A stretch of 64,000 nt of DNA from Chamaecrista fasciculata (lineage: Eukaryota > Streptophyta > Magnoliopsida > Fabales > Fabaceae): contig QANZ01015953.1 of the NCBI GenBank assembly GCA_003254925.1, positions 1,498 to 65,497 of the forward strand, written 5' to 3'. The first letter of the stretch is position 1, and each line of letters starts with the position of its first letter. The translations under genes were made by a program, and so were the position numbers. Of the stretch, positions 26,201 through 35,539 are shown one piece after another. A model generated the notes under the pieces. The model did no database searches. It was not told the DNA's origin and worked only from the letters and a program-made list of their open reading frames with translations.

Positions 26201-29200
26201 ATTTTTAAAATTATTTATCAAATAATTTTTATTTTGTTTGTTAAAACATAAATTTTTTTTAAACTAATTTTAAGAACAAGTTGAAAAAAAAAATGTTTTT
26301 TTTTAAAATAGAATCAAATAGGTCTTAGAGAGTAGGGTATGTTTGTTTCGTATCTCTAAACATGAATTTTTAAAATTGTTTTTGGAGTTCAAAACATCTC
26401 TTCGTAAATTTTTATTTTTAAAATTTCAATATTTTTAAAATTTTAAGCTTTAAAACTAAATAAATTAAATAAAATTATGCCAAAGTTTTAAATTGGTTCT
26501 TTATGTATGGGGTAGATTTCAAATTAGTCTGTTATCTTTCATTTTTTTAAGATTGATCTGACATGTTTACATAATGTTTCAAATTGGTTCTCAATCTACT
26601 TTCAAGACGGATTTGACCTCATTTCCTAGTAATCTTAACTGGAAGAGAAAAAACTCTTCAAGAGTTAGCATGTAGTTTCAAACTCACGACTTGAAACCAT
26701 AGAGATATGATCAACTTCACTTGTTTGACTGTGAAACAAGTTACCACCTTTTGAGACTTTATTTGACATTGTTTATTGATGGTCTCAAAATACTCGTAAA
26801 AAGAAAAGCTCATTGCTCTGGATCGATTCGTCGCATATGAGCTTGAAATGAGAGAGATATGACCTCATTCAATATTGTTTAGACCAATTTACATTATGGA
26901 AATATGTAGGACCAATCTAAAATATAAAAAACGAATTTGAAATCCACCACATACATAAGGGACCAATTTGAGACTTTGGCCATAAAATTACCAAACAGAT
27001 GTTTTAATTTTTATTTTTTTTTAAATTAAAAAACTGTTCTAACAATAGATAATCAAACAGTCATTTAGACCCTTGCTTGATTTTCATTATTACTTGTTTT
27101 CTTCTGTAATGACATTTATTATTGTTTCCAGGCTGCTATCTTATTATCCAAAATTCCATCAGAGATTGTTGGCGAGCCATTGGATGCAGAGCGATTATAT
27201 GATGCTGTTAATGTTATTCTATCGCTGCAGGTAGCTAGATTCATCATCCAAACTTTTTTTTATTATTAATCATGGCAAAAGTACTAATTTGGTCCCTAAA
27301 TTTTACACTAATTGTTAATTTTGTCCCCCAGTTTTTTTTTGTTGTCAATTTCATCCCTAATATTTCACATTTTAGTCAATTATATCCTTTGACTAACATC
27401 TTTCAATAAATTAATAATAAACTGTATCATATTTTTCAATCTTAGTTAGAATTTAAATTTCTTTTTCAATTAATTTTATATTATATATCATTAGTCCCGT
27501 AGATTTTGTCGATAATATTTGACTAAAGTAAGAGCAAAGGATAAACTTAACCAAAATATAAAACAATGGAGACGAAATTGATAGTAAAAAAAGATTGAGG
27601 ACGAAATTGGCAGTTGGTGTAAAGTTTTTAGATGAAATTAATACTTTTACCGATTAGTCATTATTGGTTTATGAACAATTAACAAATTCTAATATTCATT
27701 AACAATATATAGGATAAAATTATTTTATTAAATTTAATATGATCGCACCTGATGACCTCACAGGATTCTGATATCATATTTTGTAATTTGTTTTCGATTT
27801 GATCAATAATATCTTTTGTGGTCCAATCATATCAAGCATTTGATCTAGAGATATGTTTTCTTACATCATTGCAGAATGCAGATGGTGGATTTGCTGTTGC
27901 CGAGCTTACAAGATCTTATAAGTGGTTGGAGGTAGTTTTTTATTTTTTATTTTTTAATCAATGGTCTCGTATTTTTTTTGTTAAGTTTTTAATTTGGTCT
28001 TATATTTTTTTTATTGTACTTTTGGTTCCATATCGTTGTAAAAGATCTCAATTTGATTCCATATTAGTTTTTATTTCATATCTTTTGATTTAGTTGTGAA
28101 ATTGATCTCATATCTTTGCAAAAAATCAATTAACTTTTACAAAGATATGGAACCACTTCTGCACTTGACCTAAAGATATAAGACCAACTGTACAATTAAC
28201 CCATAAATGAGACAAAATTAGAAAATGAGTAAAATATATGAGACTAAATTAAAACTTTGACCATTCTTTTTTATTTTGGTCAAAATATTGGCCTTTTCTT
28301 ATTTTTGTTGTTATTTTCACTTCTTAGTATCCAAGTCATGTGAATCGTGCAATGGCCCATTGGCCCATGAAACATCACTGTTTTCCTAAAAGAACAATGG
28401 GCCAGTTTGATCACTTTTTTTACATTAAAATTATTTTTAACATCATTGGCAAAAAAAGAGAATTTGTTTTACAAAATTTATTTTAAGTGCAAAATAAAAA
28501 TATTTATTTGAAATATTTATTTTAAAAGTAAATTTTAATTGAGTTCATATTAAATTACAGCAATATAACTGATAAAAATCAATTCTTTTTCTTCTCAAAG
28601 AACAAAAGTTGTTTTCCTTATTTCTGAATTTAGAAAATCAAAATCATTTTTTATTTTAAAAAATTATTCTAAGAAATTAAGTTATCAAATAATTTTTATA
28701 AATTTTTTATTATAAAAAAATAAAATTAATTTTTCAATAATTGAATCAAACAGGCCCAATATTTTTCGTTAAATTCATTGTTATAGGTTTGGTTCGAAAC
28801 ATATTTTTTAGATCAAAGCGGTCCTAAAAATATACCGCTTGTTTCATGATTGACCGGACACCCGTCGTAAGGTGTCAAACATGTCAAATTTAATTATACT
28901 CGAGCTTCGCAAGTATAACTATATTTATTAAAATATAATATAGATGCTCACCCAAGGTCGAACTCTCGCGGAATTCAATGTGATGAGGCTAAGGGAACTG
29001 TGACAAAGGCTATAACTTCTATTCTTGAGGGTTGTCACAATTTAATATATCTTAATGAGTCAAAACAATACTTGAGAGAAAACCCTAGAGATGGAGTATC
29101 ATAGTTCATTCATCATAAAGATTGGATAATAAATGTGCATGTACTTTTCTATGTTAGAACATGCATTTAAACTATAAACAGAATCAATCAAACAATAGAG

Positions 29201-32200
29201 ATGATACAAGTTAGGATAGGTAACTCATCCAAAACTGGATTCATGAGCTATTTGCCAAAGCTCTTCGGGACAATCTATATTATTGTCACATCGGAACAAT
29301 AAACAAATATATACATATATATATATCAATGGCGCTCCTAATATGCAAATAAGATATTGTAAACCACCCTTTAGCAAACCCTAAAGAGCTACTTCGTTAA
29401 TCGTGAGAGAGACAGACTCCGGGAATGTCAAGGTCTCATTACTTTAACAAAATATGATCTACTACTTATATATAACGACCTTTAACAAGTGCACTTGAAA
29501 GAGTTAGTCATACCTCATAAATGCAACATCAACATCTGGACTTAATAACGAAACATGGTGAACTCAAATCACATCTTTGAGACATTCCTCAAGTATCTAC
29601 CTATTTAGTTACTCATACTCTAAGATGAGAACTATTCTATTCTAAAGAGAGAATTGGAGTTTTCTACGTTTCTGGATGCTTTGTGAATAGAATGACGACC
29701 TCTATTTATAGTGTGGAGTAGTGTGCTTGATCCGCAAGTCAAGGGGAAAATTTCACCTCTAGGCCGTGGGCTGCGCCGGCGGCCCAATACGAAGGCGCAA
29801 CGAAATATCTGCGATATTTCGATTATATCTTCGTATCTTGAATCGTAGCCTTGCTAAACATATTCTACTGCTTCAGAATATTCTGAGCCGCGAGATTTCC
29901 AATTTGAGTCGTTGGCTCAGAGAGGCGGCGCAGATTCAGACTCTTCTGAAGCTTATCTGCTGACGTCATATCTTGGAATATTCCTGAGCCGTGTGAATCC
30001 CGTGTCTGGGCCGGCGACCCACGTGGCGGCACAGAGATATTATGTGCTCAACGCGATCTTCTAGAATATTATGATATTTCCCTCTTGGTTTGGCCTTGTT
30101 TGGATATCTGAAACACTGAATAAACCATTAAGTAACACATATTTATAAAGTATAATAAATAACGCTAATTAACTCATTTTATCCACTTTATTCCACCATA
30201 CCTTAGTGTTGCCCTTAGCATATTAATTGGTCTAATTCTAATATATTATTATTATTATAAACTTACCAAAAGAAGGCCAAATAACTTGTTCACTTTTGGG
30301 CTGATCAATGATCAAATAAGTAAAGTTGAGAACCAAACTTGGTTGGTCTAGTGGTTAGCTCACTAGGTCGCTTAAGCAAGTGTCAGGGATTCGATCCCCG
30401 CCTTCTGTATGCAGCAACCAATTGGTCAGCTGCAAACCCTTAAATGGAGCTCAGATCCGCGGAGGATTAGTCCTTAGCCCATCGGGCTAGGGGATACCTT
30501 GGGCAACCAAAAAAAATAAGTAAAGTTGAGTAGTTGACTATATATATCTCTCTTGTTTCAAATTTGAATGCGACGAATTCAGACCTACGAGTTCCTCTTA
30601 ACAAGTCCTATGAACTTGAAATGAGAGACGAGAGAATTATGACCAAATTCAATAGTTTAAGACCAAAATAAAACAGTTTACCATGATTTAGGACCAAAAT
30701 GAAACAGTTTGCAACCATTTATGACCGATTAGAATTCTTTAAAACATAATGGACTAAAATGAACATTGGGGCATACATTTTAGGACCAGAATTACCCTTT
30801 GCCCTTTAATTGAACATTTCATATATATTCACTCAAGCACATCTTTTATGTTTCATATCAGGGATCGATCTTAAATATTTGAAAGTTGTTTTCCAAATAT
30901 ACATGTAAATATATATATATATATATATCTCAACAGATTGACTACCTTATTTGTTAACAGATTATCAATCCTGCTGAAACTTTTGGTGATATTATTCTTG
31001 ATTATCCGTAAGCTGTCAAACGCTTCCTCTATACTAGTTTCTGGATAGATCATTCTGGGCAAAAAGTACTTATTTTGTCCATAAATTTTACATCAATTTC
31101 GTCTATAATCTTTTTTTATAGTCAAATTCTTTCTTAATGTTTCATATTTTTGTCAGTTTTATCATTTGTTTTTATTTTAATTAAATATTAACGACAAAAT
31201 CTACGTGGCTAATGATATGTAATATAAAATTAATAGAAAAAGAAACTCAAATTAAAAACATGATACAGTCTGTCGTTAATTTATTAAAAGAAATTAACGA
31301 CTGACTGTATTCTGTTTTTAATTTGAGTTGTTGGTTTAAAGTTGGCTAAAATATAAAATATTAGGGATGAAATTGACAACAAAAAAAGATTAGAAATGAA
31401 ATTGATAGTTGATTTAAAGTTGTGGGACGAAATTAGTACTATTGCCCATCATTTTATTCCCTCTTATAGACTAATTAGTCTTTTAATTTGTTATATACTT
31501 ATGTACTCTAAAGCTACGTGGAGTGTACTTCAGCAGCAATTCAAGGCTTGAAAATATTTAGGAAATTGTATCCTGAACATCGCCAAGAAGAAATAGAACA
31601 TTGTATTGACAATGCTGCTGCCTTTATTCAAAGAAATCAAGAATCAGATGGTTCATGGTTTGTTTAATAAATAATTCCTCCCATATTATGCCATGATAAT
31701 GTTCATTTTTTTTTAGTAAACTAACAATTTGGTCCCTAAAAGATCATCGAGTTGACAACTCAGTCCCTGAAAGATTGAAATGTACAATTTAATCCTGAAA
31801 TATCAAAACAGTATACTTTTTAGTCCCTGAAAGATTAAAACAGTATACTATTAAGTCTATAAAAAGGACTAATTAGTATACCGCTTTGATCTTTCAGACA
31901 CTAAACTGTACATTTTAATCTTTCAGAGACTGGGTTGCCAGCTCGGTAATCTTTCAAGGACCAAATTGTTAGCTTACTCTTTTTTTTTTTTTTTGATTCT
32001 AATGCATAATGTTTCTTGTGTTAGTGGAACTGATCTAACATCCGAATTAAACTGATTACAGGTATGGAAGTTGGGGAATTTGCTTCACCTATGGAACATG
32101 GTTTGGGATTAATGGGTTGATTGCAGCTGGAAAGGACTTTAGTAATTGCTCAAACATCCGTAAAGCTTGTGATTTTCTTCTGTCTAAGCAGCTTCCTTCT

Positions 32201-34379
32201 GGTGGTTGGGGAGAGAGTTACCTTTCTAGTCAAAATAAGGTCAAGTATCTCTCACACATATATATATTGGTTTCCAGCCATAAGGATCCTCCAATATAAT
32301 AGAGACAATTCTATTTGAGACACGGTTAGATATTAATTATGGGTATTTATATCAATGGAAATTTAAATTTGGGTTTATTATATTGTGAGAGACTAACCCC
32401 TCCCGCTAGACTTAACTATGATTGGTTCCTCTTATATGTGTGTGTGGCATTATTGTTATTCAACCAAATTGTTGAGCTAGGGGTGCTCACTACAAAAACA
32501 TTGGATTGCTATTCTTTGCCGACCTTTGGTGGCGACTAAAATGGTCGCCACTGAAAAGCCAATTTTCTGTGGCAACACAAGATGTTGCCATTGAAAAACA
32601 AGTATACGTGGCAACTTTACAAGTCACCACCTTTTCTTGAACTTTTTCAAGTTTCAACCAAAAAAGGGATAGCAGTTGTCACCGTAATGACCTTTATGTG
32701 GCAACATAAAAAATCGCCACAGAAACCATGTTTTGTGGCAACAAATGTTGTTCATTGGTGGCAGGCGACATTTACTTTGAAGATTTTTTGGTGGCGTAGT
32801 AGAATGTGGGACCCCTAGATATATCTTTTGGAAGTTTCTCCAATACTGGTATAAAAATTGTATACCAGTAAAAAATTAATTTTTTTTATTTTAACATGAT
32901 AAATTATAAAAAAAAAATGACATATTATGAATAGATATTGTAATTTTTAAAATTTTCATTAATTACAAAATTTTAATTATTTATGTATATAAATATAAGT
33001 CGTGTTGTGTCATGTTATTTTTAACAATTTGTCGTGTCCATATCGTGTCCATCATCCATACTTCATAAGGTGATATATATTATTAGAATAAGGAAAAAAA
33101 ATTAAAAGGAATAAAATAAATAGATGCTGATGGAGAATCAATATTAAACCTTGGATAAAAAATACTCTGGAAAGAAGAATGAATTATTGCTACCTAGAGA
33201 ATATTAGAGTTAAACTAGAAAATGAATTTTACTTTTATCATCTTGAAAATAANCTCCTTTTTCTTTTCTTTGTCCTACATCAATTTGGTATTTTCACCCA
33301 TGCTATATATTGCATTTAATTAGTTTTTTAACCTAGCAATGACTATATAGATATAGTAATATTGAACTACTTAAAACTTTCCAAATGCAGAGATTCCAAT
33401 ATATATATAGTTGTTTTCTAGCAATGTTTTCCTGTGCAGATATACACAAATTTGGAAGGCAACAAATCTCATGTAGTCAACACAGCATGGGCGATGATGG
33501 CTCTCATTGCTGCTGCACAGGTATATATAAAGCAAGTTTTGATATCTCAACATTTATTTATAAGATTATATAAAATGAGAAGTAGCATATATAATGTATT
33601 ACAACTTTAGTTTTTGGTTTACCTTTGGTTTTTTATTGGTTAAAGTGCAAATTTGTTCCTATATCTTTAGCTCAGCTTCCAATTTGGTCATGTATTTTTT
33701 TATTGTTGCACTTTTAGTCTCATATCTTTGCAAAAAGTCTTAAATTGGTCTCATATCATTTTTGATCTTATATCTTTTGGTCAAGTCACATAATTGGTCT
33801 TATATCTATGCAAAACAGTCAACCATAAGTTGATTTTTTGTAAAAATATGAGACCATTTCTATACTTGATCCAAAGATATAGGACCAATTATGCAATTGA
33901 CCCAGAGAAATGAGACAAAATATGCAATATATATATATATATATATATATAAGACCAAATTGGGACTTGACCAAAAAATATGGGACCAAACGTGCAACAA
34001 AAAAAGATAGAGGACCAAATTGGAAACTAAGTAAAAGATATGAGATTAAATTGGGACTTTGGCCTCCTTTTTTTTATACAGGGTAATAGAGATCCAACGC
34101 CATTGCATCGTGCAGCCAAGTGTTTGATAAATTCTCAAATGGAGAATGGTGACTTCCCACAAGAGGTATTATGTTGTTGTTGCATTTCTTTTCCCTTTGT
34201 GTGGATCAAGCTTGAAATGATGAATCATGATGAATACTTACATTATTATATAATAATTATCGCAGGAAATAATAGGAGTGTTCAATAAAAATTGCATGAT
34301 CTCATACTCAGCATATAGAAACATATTCCCCATATGGGCATTGGGAGAATATCGCAAACATGTATTGGAGGCTCATTAA
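14237..34379 (+). CDS. Oxidosqualene cyclase, cycloartenol/lanosterol synthase branch (18 exons, 759 aa)
   Basis: It cyclises 2,3-oxidosqualene to a sterol or triterpene skeleton at the ER membrane. Exons: 14237-14434, 15437-15625, 16382-16471, 16644-16841, 17665-17749, 18395-18561, 22623-22811, 23304-23417, 24169-24291, 25330-25452, 27132-27230, 27875-27931, 30961-31007, 31514-31657, 32062-32239, 33440-33520, 34082-34165, 34266-34379; all junctions GT-AG, no frame breaks. The ATG begins MWKLKIAEG, as in cycloartenol synthases. QW repeats lie at residues 109-115, 159-165, 525-531, 602-608, 651-657 and 713-719. WCHCR is at 257-261 and the catalytic DCTAE at 485-489. Length matches the family (about 757). 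Odd: Glu479 replaces AtCAS1 His477, Val483 replaces Ile481, Thr256 precedes WCHCR (Met in relatives), Ser664 replaces a usual Cys. Tyr412 (AtCAS1 Tyr410) is kept. The product is uncertain: lanosterol, parkeol or another skeleton is as likely as cycloartenol. Beta-amyrin or lupeol synthase is unlikely. Confidence 0.93.
14474..14868. repeat. Foldback repeat, family A, in intron 1
   Basis: The left arm 'caaatttggtctcatatctt' and the right arm 'gatgagactaaatttgcac' are inverted complements. It fills the first part of intron 1 just after exon 1. There is no coding potential beyond chance frames. Confidence 0.65.
15658..16345. repeat. Tandem family D repeat units in intron 2
   Basis: Three successive units each run from 'aca(a)tttgg.cct(t)gaaagatca' through 'gacaacttg' to 'gagttgtcaactc...' and 'gactgaattgttaattta'. 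Each unit is itself a foldback, and together they occupy almost all of intron 2. Single copies occur at 21740-21945, 31717-31985 and 35032-35298, and a partial one at about 53846-53960. Confidence 0.6.
16880..17612. repeat. Foldback repeat, family C, in intron 4
   Basis: The outer arms are 'caattacataaaggacccc' and 'ggatcatttctgtaatttat'. Inner arms 'gtgaaaatctcattttgatc' and 'gaccgaaatgagagtttcaac' pair with each other. It makes up most of intron 4. A 22-base tract (gaagttcggatagaatag...) is repeated in tandem at about 17310-17352. Confidence 0.6.
17868..18060. repeat. Single arm of a family C-like repeat in intron 5
   Basis: Phrases such as 'ttttggtccctaatatttt' and 'gttttggtccttaatattt' match the left arm of family C. 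The return arm is absent. Confidence 0.4.
18606..18690. repeat. Partial family E repeat arm in intron 6
   Basis: The sequence 'aacttcaaattggtccaaaa' followed by 'atggggtagattttgaaattg' matches the left arm of the family E copy at 26479. Only this arm is present. Confidence 0.4.
19060..19900 (-). pseudogene. L1-type LINE 3' fragment (zf-RVT and RNase H end) in intron 6
   Basis: On the - strand, 19859-19656 and 19773-19387 overlap as a broken frame resembling the zinc-binding domain that ends plant L1 ORF2 (zf-RVT): '[12 protein letters not shown]', then '[20 protein letters not shown]' with Cys/His spacing, then 'VKRTWF'. Further left, at about 19250-19290, the phrase '[17 protein letters not shown]' looks like the end of the RNase H domain. 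Stops and frame changes break it. The first half of the element is absent. Inserted antisense to the cyclase gene. Confidence 0.65.
20110..21690 (+). repeat. Unclassified dispersed repeat, copy 1 (intron 6)
   Basis: It begins near 'tgaccgggcactcgtcg' and ends near 'cttttgggctgatca'. It shares with copy 2 (28850-30311) the blocks 'cccaaggtcgaactctcgcg', 'caatctatattattg.cacat', 'cgggaatgtcaaggtctcat', 'tagtgtgcttg', and a final 'ccttagtg..gcccttagca'. A third copy lies inverted at 50361-51278. No transposase, LTR terminus or terminal inverted repeat is evident, so I leave the class open. Confidence 0.6.
21740..21945. repeat. Family D repeat in intron 6
   Basis: The left arm 'taacaatttggtcctagaaa' and right arm 'cgactgaattattagtttac' are inverted complements of each other. 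It lies directly after the unclassified repeat copy 1. Confidence 0.5.
22029..22472. repeat. Foldback repeat, family G, in intron 6
   Basis: The left arm 'gcccaaagtcttattttgat' and right arm 'gatcaaaataggactttaac' pair over about 30 bases. Inner phrases 'tttggtccctcaagtatttt' and 'aaaaacttgagggatca' also pair. It is non-coding. A half copy is at 10640-10785. Confidence 0.6.
22837..23184. repeat. Foldback repeat, family A, in intron 7
   Basis: The arms 'aggtcaaacttcacttttag' and 'ctaaaaatacactttggcct' are inverted complements. A (TA)n run sits directly at the 5' splice site before it. Confidence 0.65.
23418..24168 (+). other. Intron 8, no element recognised
   Basis: The intron is AT-rich and apparently free of the foldback families that fill most other introns. 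The short open frames here show no motif. Confidence 0.5.
24334..25259. repeat. Foldback repeat, family B, split by a solo LTR (intron 9)
   Basis: The left arm 'ggtaaaaacactgatttcgt' is separated from the remainder, which resumes near 24916 as 'tacatcaactatcaatttcg'. The right arm ends 'caaaattgtacttttgcctt'. The interrupting sequence is the LTR-like insertion at 24364-24910. Confidence 0.6.
24364..24910 (-). mobile_element. Probable 547-bp solo LTR inside a foldback repeat
   Basis: The insertion is flanked by the 5-bp direct repeat GTCTT at 24359-24363 and 24911-24915. On the + strand it starts TGTTGGTCCCGG. The other end reads ATCACCCACG, close to but not exactly a CA terminus. On the - strand it contains a TATA box (tatataaggc, near 24752-24761), as in an LTR. 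No internal retrotransposon sequence accompanies it. It is nested in a family B repeat, so it is younger than that repeat. Confidence 0.6.
25573..25950. repeat. Foldback repeat, family A, in intron 10
   Basis: The arms 'ggtccaaactgcaaatgtag' and 'gatggggccaaattttttt' face each other. The middle has the usual 'catatctttt' and 'aaagatatg' phrases. Confidence 0.55.
26479..26983. repeat. Foldback repeat, family E, in intron 10
   Basis: The left arm 'gccaaagttttaaattggtt' and right arm 'ccaatttgagactttggcca' are inverted complements. The left inner phrase 'atggggtagatttcaaatta' pairs with 'tttgaaatccaccacatac'. It is about 500 bp and non-coding. Confidence 0.6.
27274..27652. repeat. Foldback repeat, family B, in intron 11
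   Basis: The arms 'ggcaaaagtactaatttggt' and 'gatgaaattaatacttttac' pair with each other. It occupies most of intron 11. Confidence 0.6.
27955..28264. repeat. Foldback repeat, family A, at the start of intron 12
   Basis: It begins shortly after the exon 12 donor with 'caatggtctcgtattttttt' and ends 'ctaaattaaaactttgacca'. Inner phrases 'catatctttgcaaaaa' and 'tttacaaagatatgg' pair. Confidence 0.55.
28850..30311 (+). repeat. Unclassified dispersed repeat, copy 2 (intron 12)
   Basis: It is the second + strand copy of the element at 20110-21690, with the same order of blocks. An inner GC-rich part (29760-30060) contains 'ctgcgccggcggcccaatac' and 'atatttcgattatatcttcg', which recurs inverted in copy 3 at 50600-50950. 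It ends near 'cttttgggctgatca'. The short open frame in it has no known motif. Confidence 0.6.
30315..30530 (+). mobile_element. tRNA-derived SINE with 16-bp target duplication (intron 12)
   Basis: The body is 30331-30514. It starts with a tRNA-like head: A box 'ggtctagtggttagctcact' at about 30343-30362 and B box 'gggattcgatcccc' at about 30388-30401. It ends in a short poly(A). The 16-base direct repeat AATAAGTAAAGTTGAG flanks it exactly at 30315-30330 and 30515-30530. Length (184 bp) and structure fit plant SINEs. It is oriented with the cyclase gene. Confidence 0.88.
30531..30812. repeat. Repeat of 'gaccaaaatgaaac' phrases in intron 12
   Basis: Several short phrases of the type 'gaccaaaat.aaacagttt' follow one another, ending 'aggaccagaattaccctttg'. 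It resembles one arm of the foldback families, with no clear opposing arm. Confidence 0.4.
31058..31447. repeat. Foldback repeat, family B, in intron 13
   Basis: The termini are GGGCAAAAAGTACT and AGTACTATTGCCC, near-perfect inverted repeats. It fills most of intron 13. A second internal inverted pair ('aaattaaaaacatgatacag' and 'ctgtattctgtttttaattt') lies near 31250-31325. Confidence 0.65.
31717..31985. repeat. Family D repeat in intron 14
   Basis: The arms 'taacaatttggtccctaaaa' and 'caaggaccaaattgttagct' are inverted complements. It fills most of intron 14. Confidence 0.6.
32488..32812 (+). mobile_element. End fragment of a CACTA (En/Spm) transposon in intron 15
   Basis: The fragment starts with CACTACAAAAAC, the typical terminal sequence of plant CACTA elements. 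Subterminal motifs follow in both orientations: 'ggtggcgac', 'gtcgccac', 'gtggcaac'. The opposite terminus (a matching TTTTTGTAGTG) is not found nearby, so the element is truncated or very diverged at its right side. The open frame at 32582-32818 is only the repeated motif read through and is not a gene. Confidence 0.65.
33637..34066. repeat. Foldback repeat, family A, in intron 16
   Basis: The arms begin 'ggttaaagtgcaaatttgtt' and end 'aaattgggactttggcct', inverted complements. A (TA)n run near 33928-33950 lies in the middle. It ends 15 bases before the exon 17 acceptor. Confidence 0.6.
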
Positions 34380-34488
34380 TCTCACTCTCTCACTCCTATT
34401 GTTGAAATTTGTACCTTTGCTTGTCTTTAAGATGCGTGGCTTCCTTCATACGTTGTAAATAATCACAATCAATGGATGTGTTTGCATG

Positions 34489-34494
34489 AATAAA
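34489..34494 (+). terminator. Poly(A) signal AATAAA of the cyclase gene
   Basis: An AATAAA lies 110 bases after the stop codon. The TRIM insertion begins 28 bases further on, so the natural 3' end is probably just upstream of it, near 34500-34521. Confidence 0.5.
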
Positions 34495-34516
34495 AATGGG
34501 TTTTCAACCTCCGAAG

Positions 34517-34924
34517 GATATTGTAGAAAGGTCTAACTCTCCCCAAAAGAGCTCTCAAAGGGAGAGGGTTGCCTCATTATATATATAGAGTTAGAAGGCC
34601 CTTTAACTAAGCGATGTGGGACTTCAACACGCCCCCCTCAGGCGTGAAGCCAACGGGTTATTCCCAGGGCAGCCCACAGTAAGGCTCATCCATCCCACAC
34701 GCCCAGACCTGCTCTGATACCATGTACGAATATGTAAGCAAAATGGATTTACCGAAGCGTGGTGGGCCCATAACCCATAGGTCCCAGGATCGCAACCTGG
34801 CTCTGATACCATGTAGAAAGGCCTAACTCTCCCCAAAAGAGCTCTCAAAGGGAGAGGGTTGCCTCATTATATATATAGAGTTAGAAGGCCCTTTAACTAA
34901 GCGATGTGGGACTTCAACAGATAT
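34517..34924 (-). mobile_element. Complete TRIM retrotransposon (398 bp)
   Basis: Two 108-bp LTRs, 34522-34629 and 34812-34919, differ at about one base. On the - strand each runs TGTTGAAGTCCC...CTACA. Next to the right LTR the - strand has the methionine-tRNA primer-binding site TGGTATCAGAGC (34800-34811); next to the left LTR it has a purine tract (gaggggggcg, 34630-34639). An exact 5-bp target duplication GATAT flanks it (34517-34521, 34920-34924). The internal region is 182 bp with no protein. A second copy of the primer-binding sequence lies inside at 34711-34722. It sits just past the cyclase 3' end. Confidence 0.93.
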
Positions 34925-35031
34925 TTATCTTATTCTTGTAATAAGAATGCCTAGAGAAACTTGAAAGAAGATAGGCCTCATTTATAGAGAAGATTTGGGT
35001 AGGTGTAGGGATGGTATACTAATTTCTATTG

Positions 35032-35298
35032 AATAAAATATCAATTCGGTCTTTGACAGATCACCAAATTGACAACTCGATCTTTGGAAAATTGAAATAC
35101 ACAATTTAGTCCTTGAAAGATTAAAACTTTATATTCTTTAGTCTATAAAGGATTGAAATGATATACTATTTAGTTCATAAAAATAATTAATAAATATATT
35201 GTTTTAATCTTTTAAAGATTAAACTGTGCTTTTCAATCTTTCAAAGATCGAATTGTCAACTTGGTTATCTTTAAGGGATCAAATTATTAATTTACTCA
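35032..35298. repeat. Family D foldback repeat
   Basis: It runs from 'atatcaattcggtctttgac' to 'gggatcaaattattaattta', with paired arms. It is the same family as the units in introns 2, 6 and 14. Confidence 0.55.
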
Positions 35299-35348
35299 AT
35301 TTATATTTCCACCTAGACCCATAAAATATATATATATATATATATATT

Positions 35349-35535
35349 TCATCCTAAATTTGAGCATCGCCTTTTTTCGCTATCACCTATTTGAATCTTG
35401 GGATGAAACATGATTTTTATGAAAATATGAAACAACTGATCATAAGCCGGTACAACATTAACCACAAGTTTGATAAGTACCTCCTTACCTGCTTGGACAA
35501 CAGATTTCTCTTGATAAGTACACTTAAAAAGACCT
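35349..35535 (-). pseudogene. LINE reverse-transcriptase remnant
   Basis: The - strand frame contains 'QAGKEVLIKLVVNVVPAY', which matches the conserved block after the reverse transcriptase palm in plant L1 elements ('aGKevLiKaV.qaiP.Y'). The remainder is too short and diverged to extend with confidence. Confidence 0.55.
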
Positions 35536-35539
35536 CTTG

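Noticed and set aside
29766..29963. Gene in the frames at 29766-29963 and 50703-50945
   Set aside because: The same frame appears in two copies of the unclassified repeat, with stops differing between copies; it follows the repeat and not a host gene.
30343..30402. Functional tRNA gene at the SINE heads (also near 42935-43000)
   Set aside because: Both have A and B boxes but continue into a SINE body with poly(A) and target duplications; the tRNA fold is incomplete.
14237..34379. Calling the cyclase beta-amyrin or lupeol synthase
   Set aside because: The N-terminus ([20 protein letters not shown]), the FAKEN segment, WCHCR rather than (M)WCYCR/LCYCR, and the overall sequence match the cycloartenol/lanosterol branch.
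14237..34379. Treating the separate open frames along the cyclase as individual genes
   Set aside because: They are exons of one gene: all join in phase at GT-AG sites into a single full-length protein.
34624..34848. 74-codon frame on the - strand near 34624-34848
   Set aside because: It lies wholly within the TRIM (LTR, PBS, PPT) and is a chance frame.
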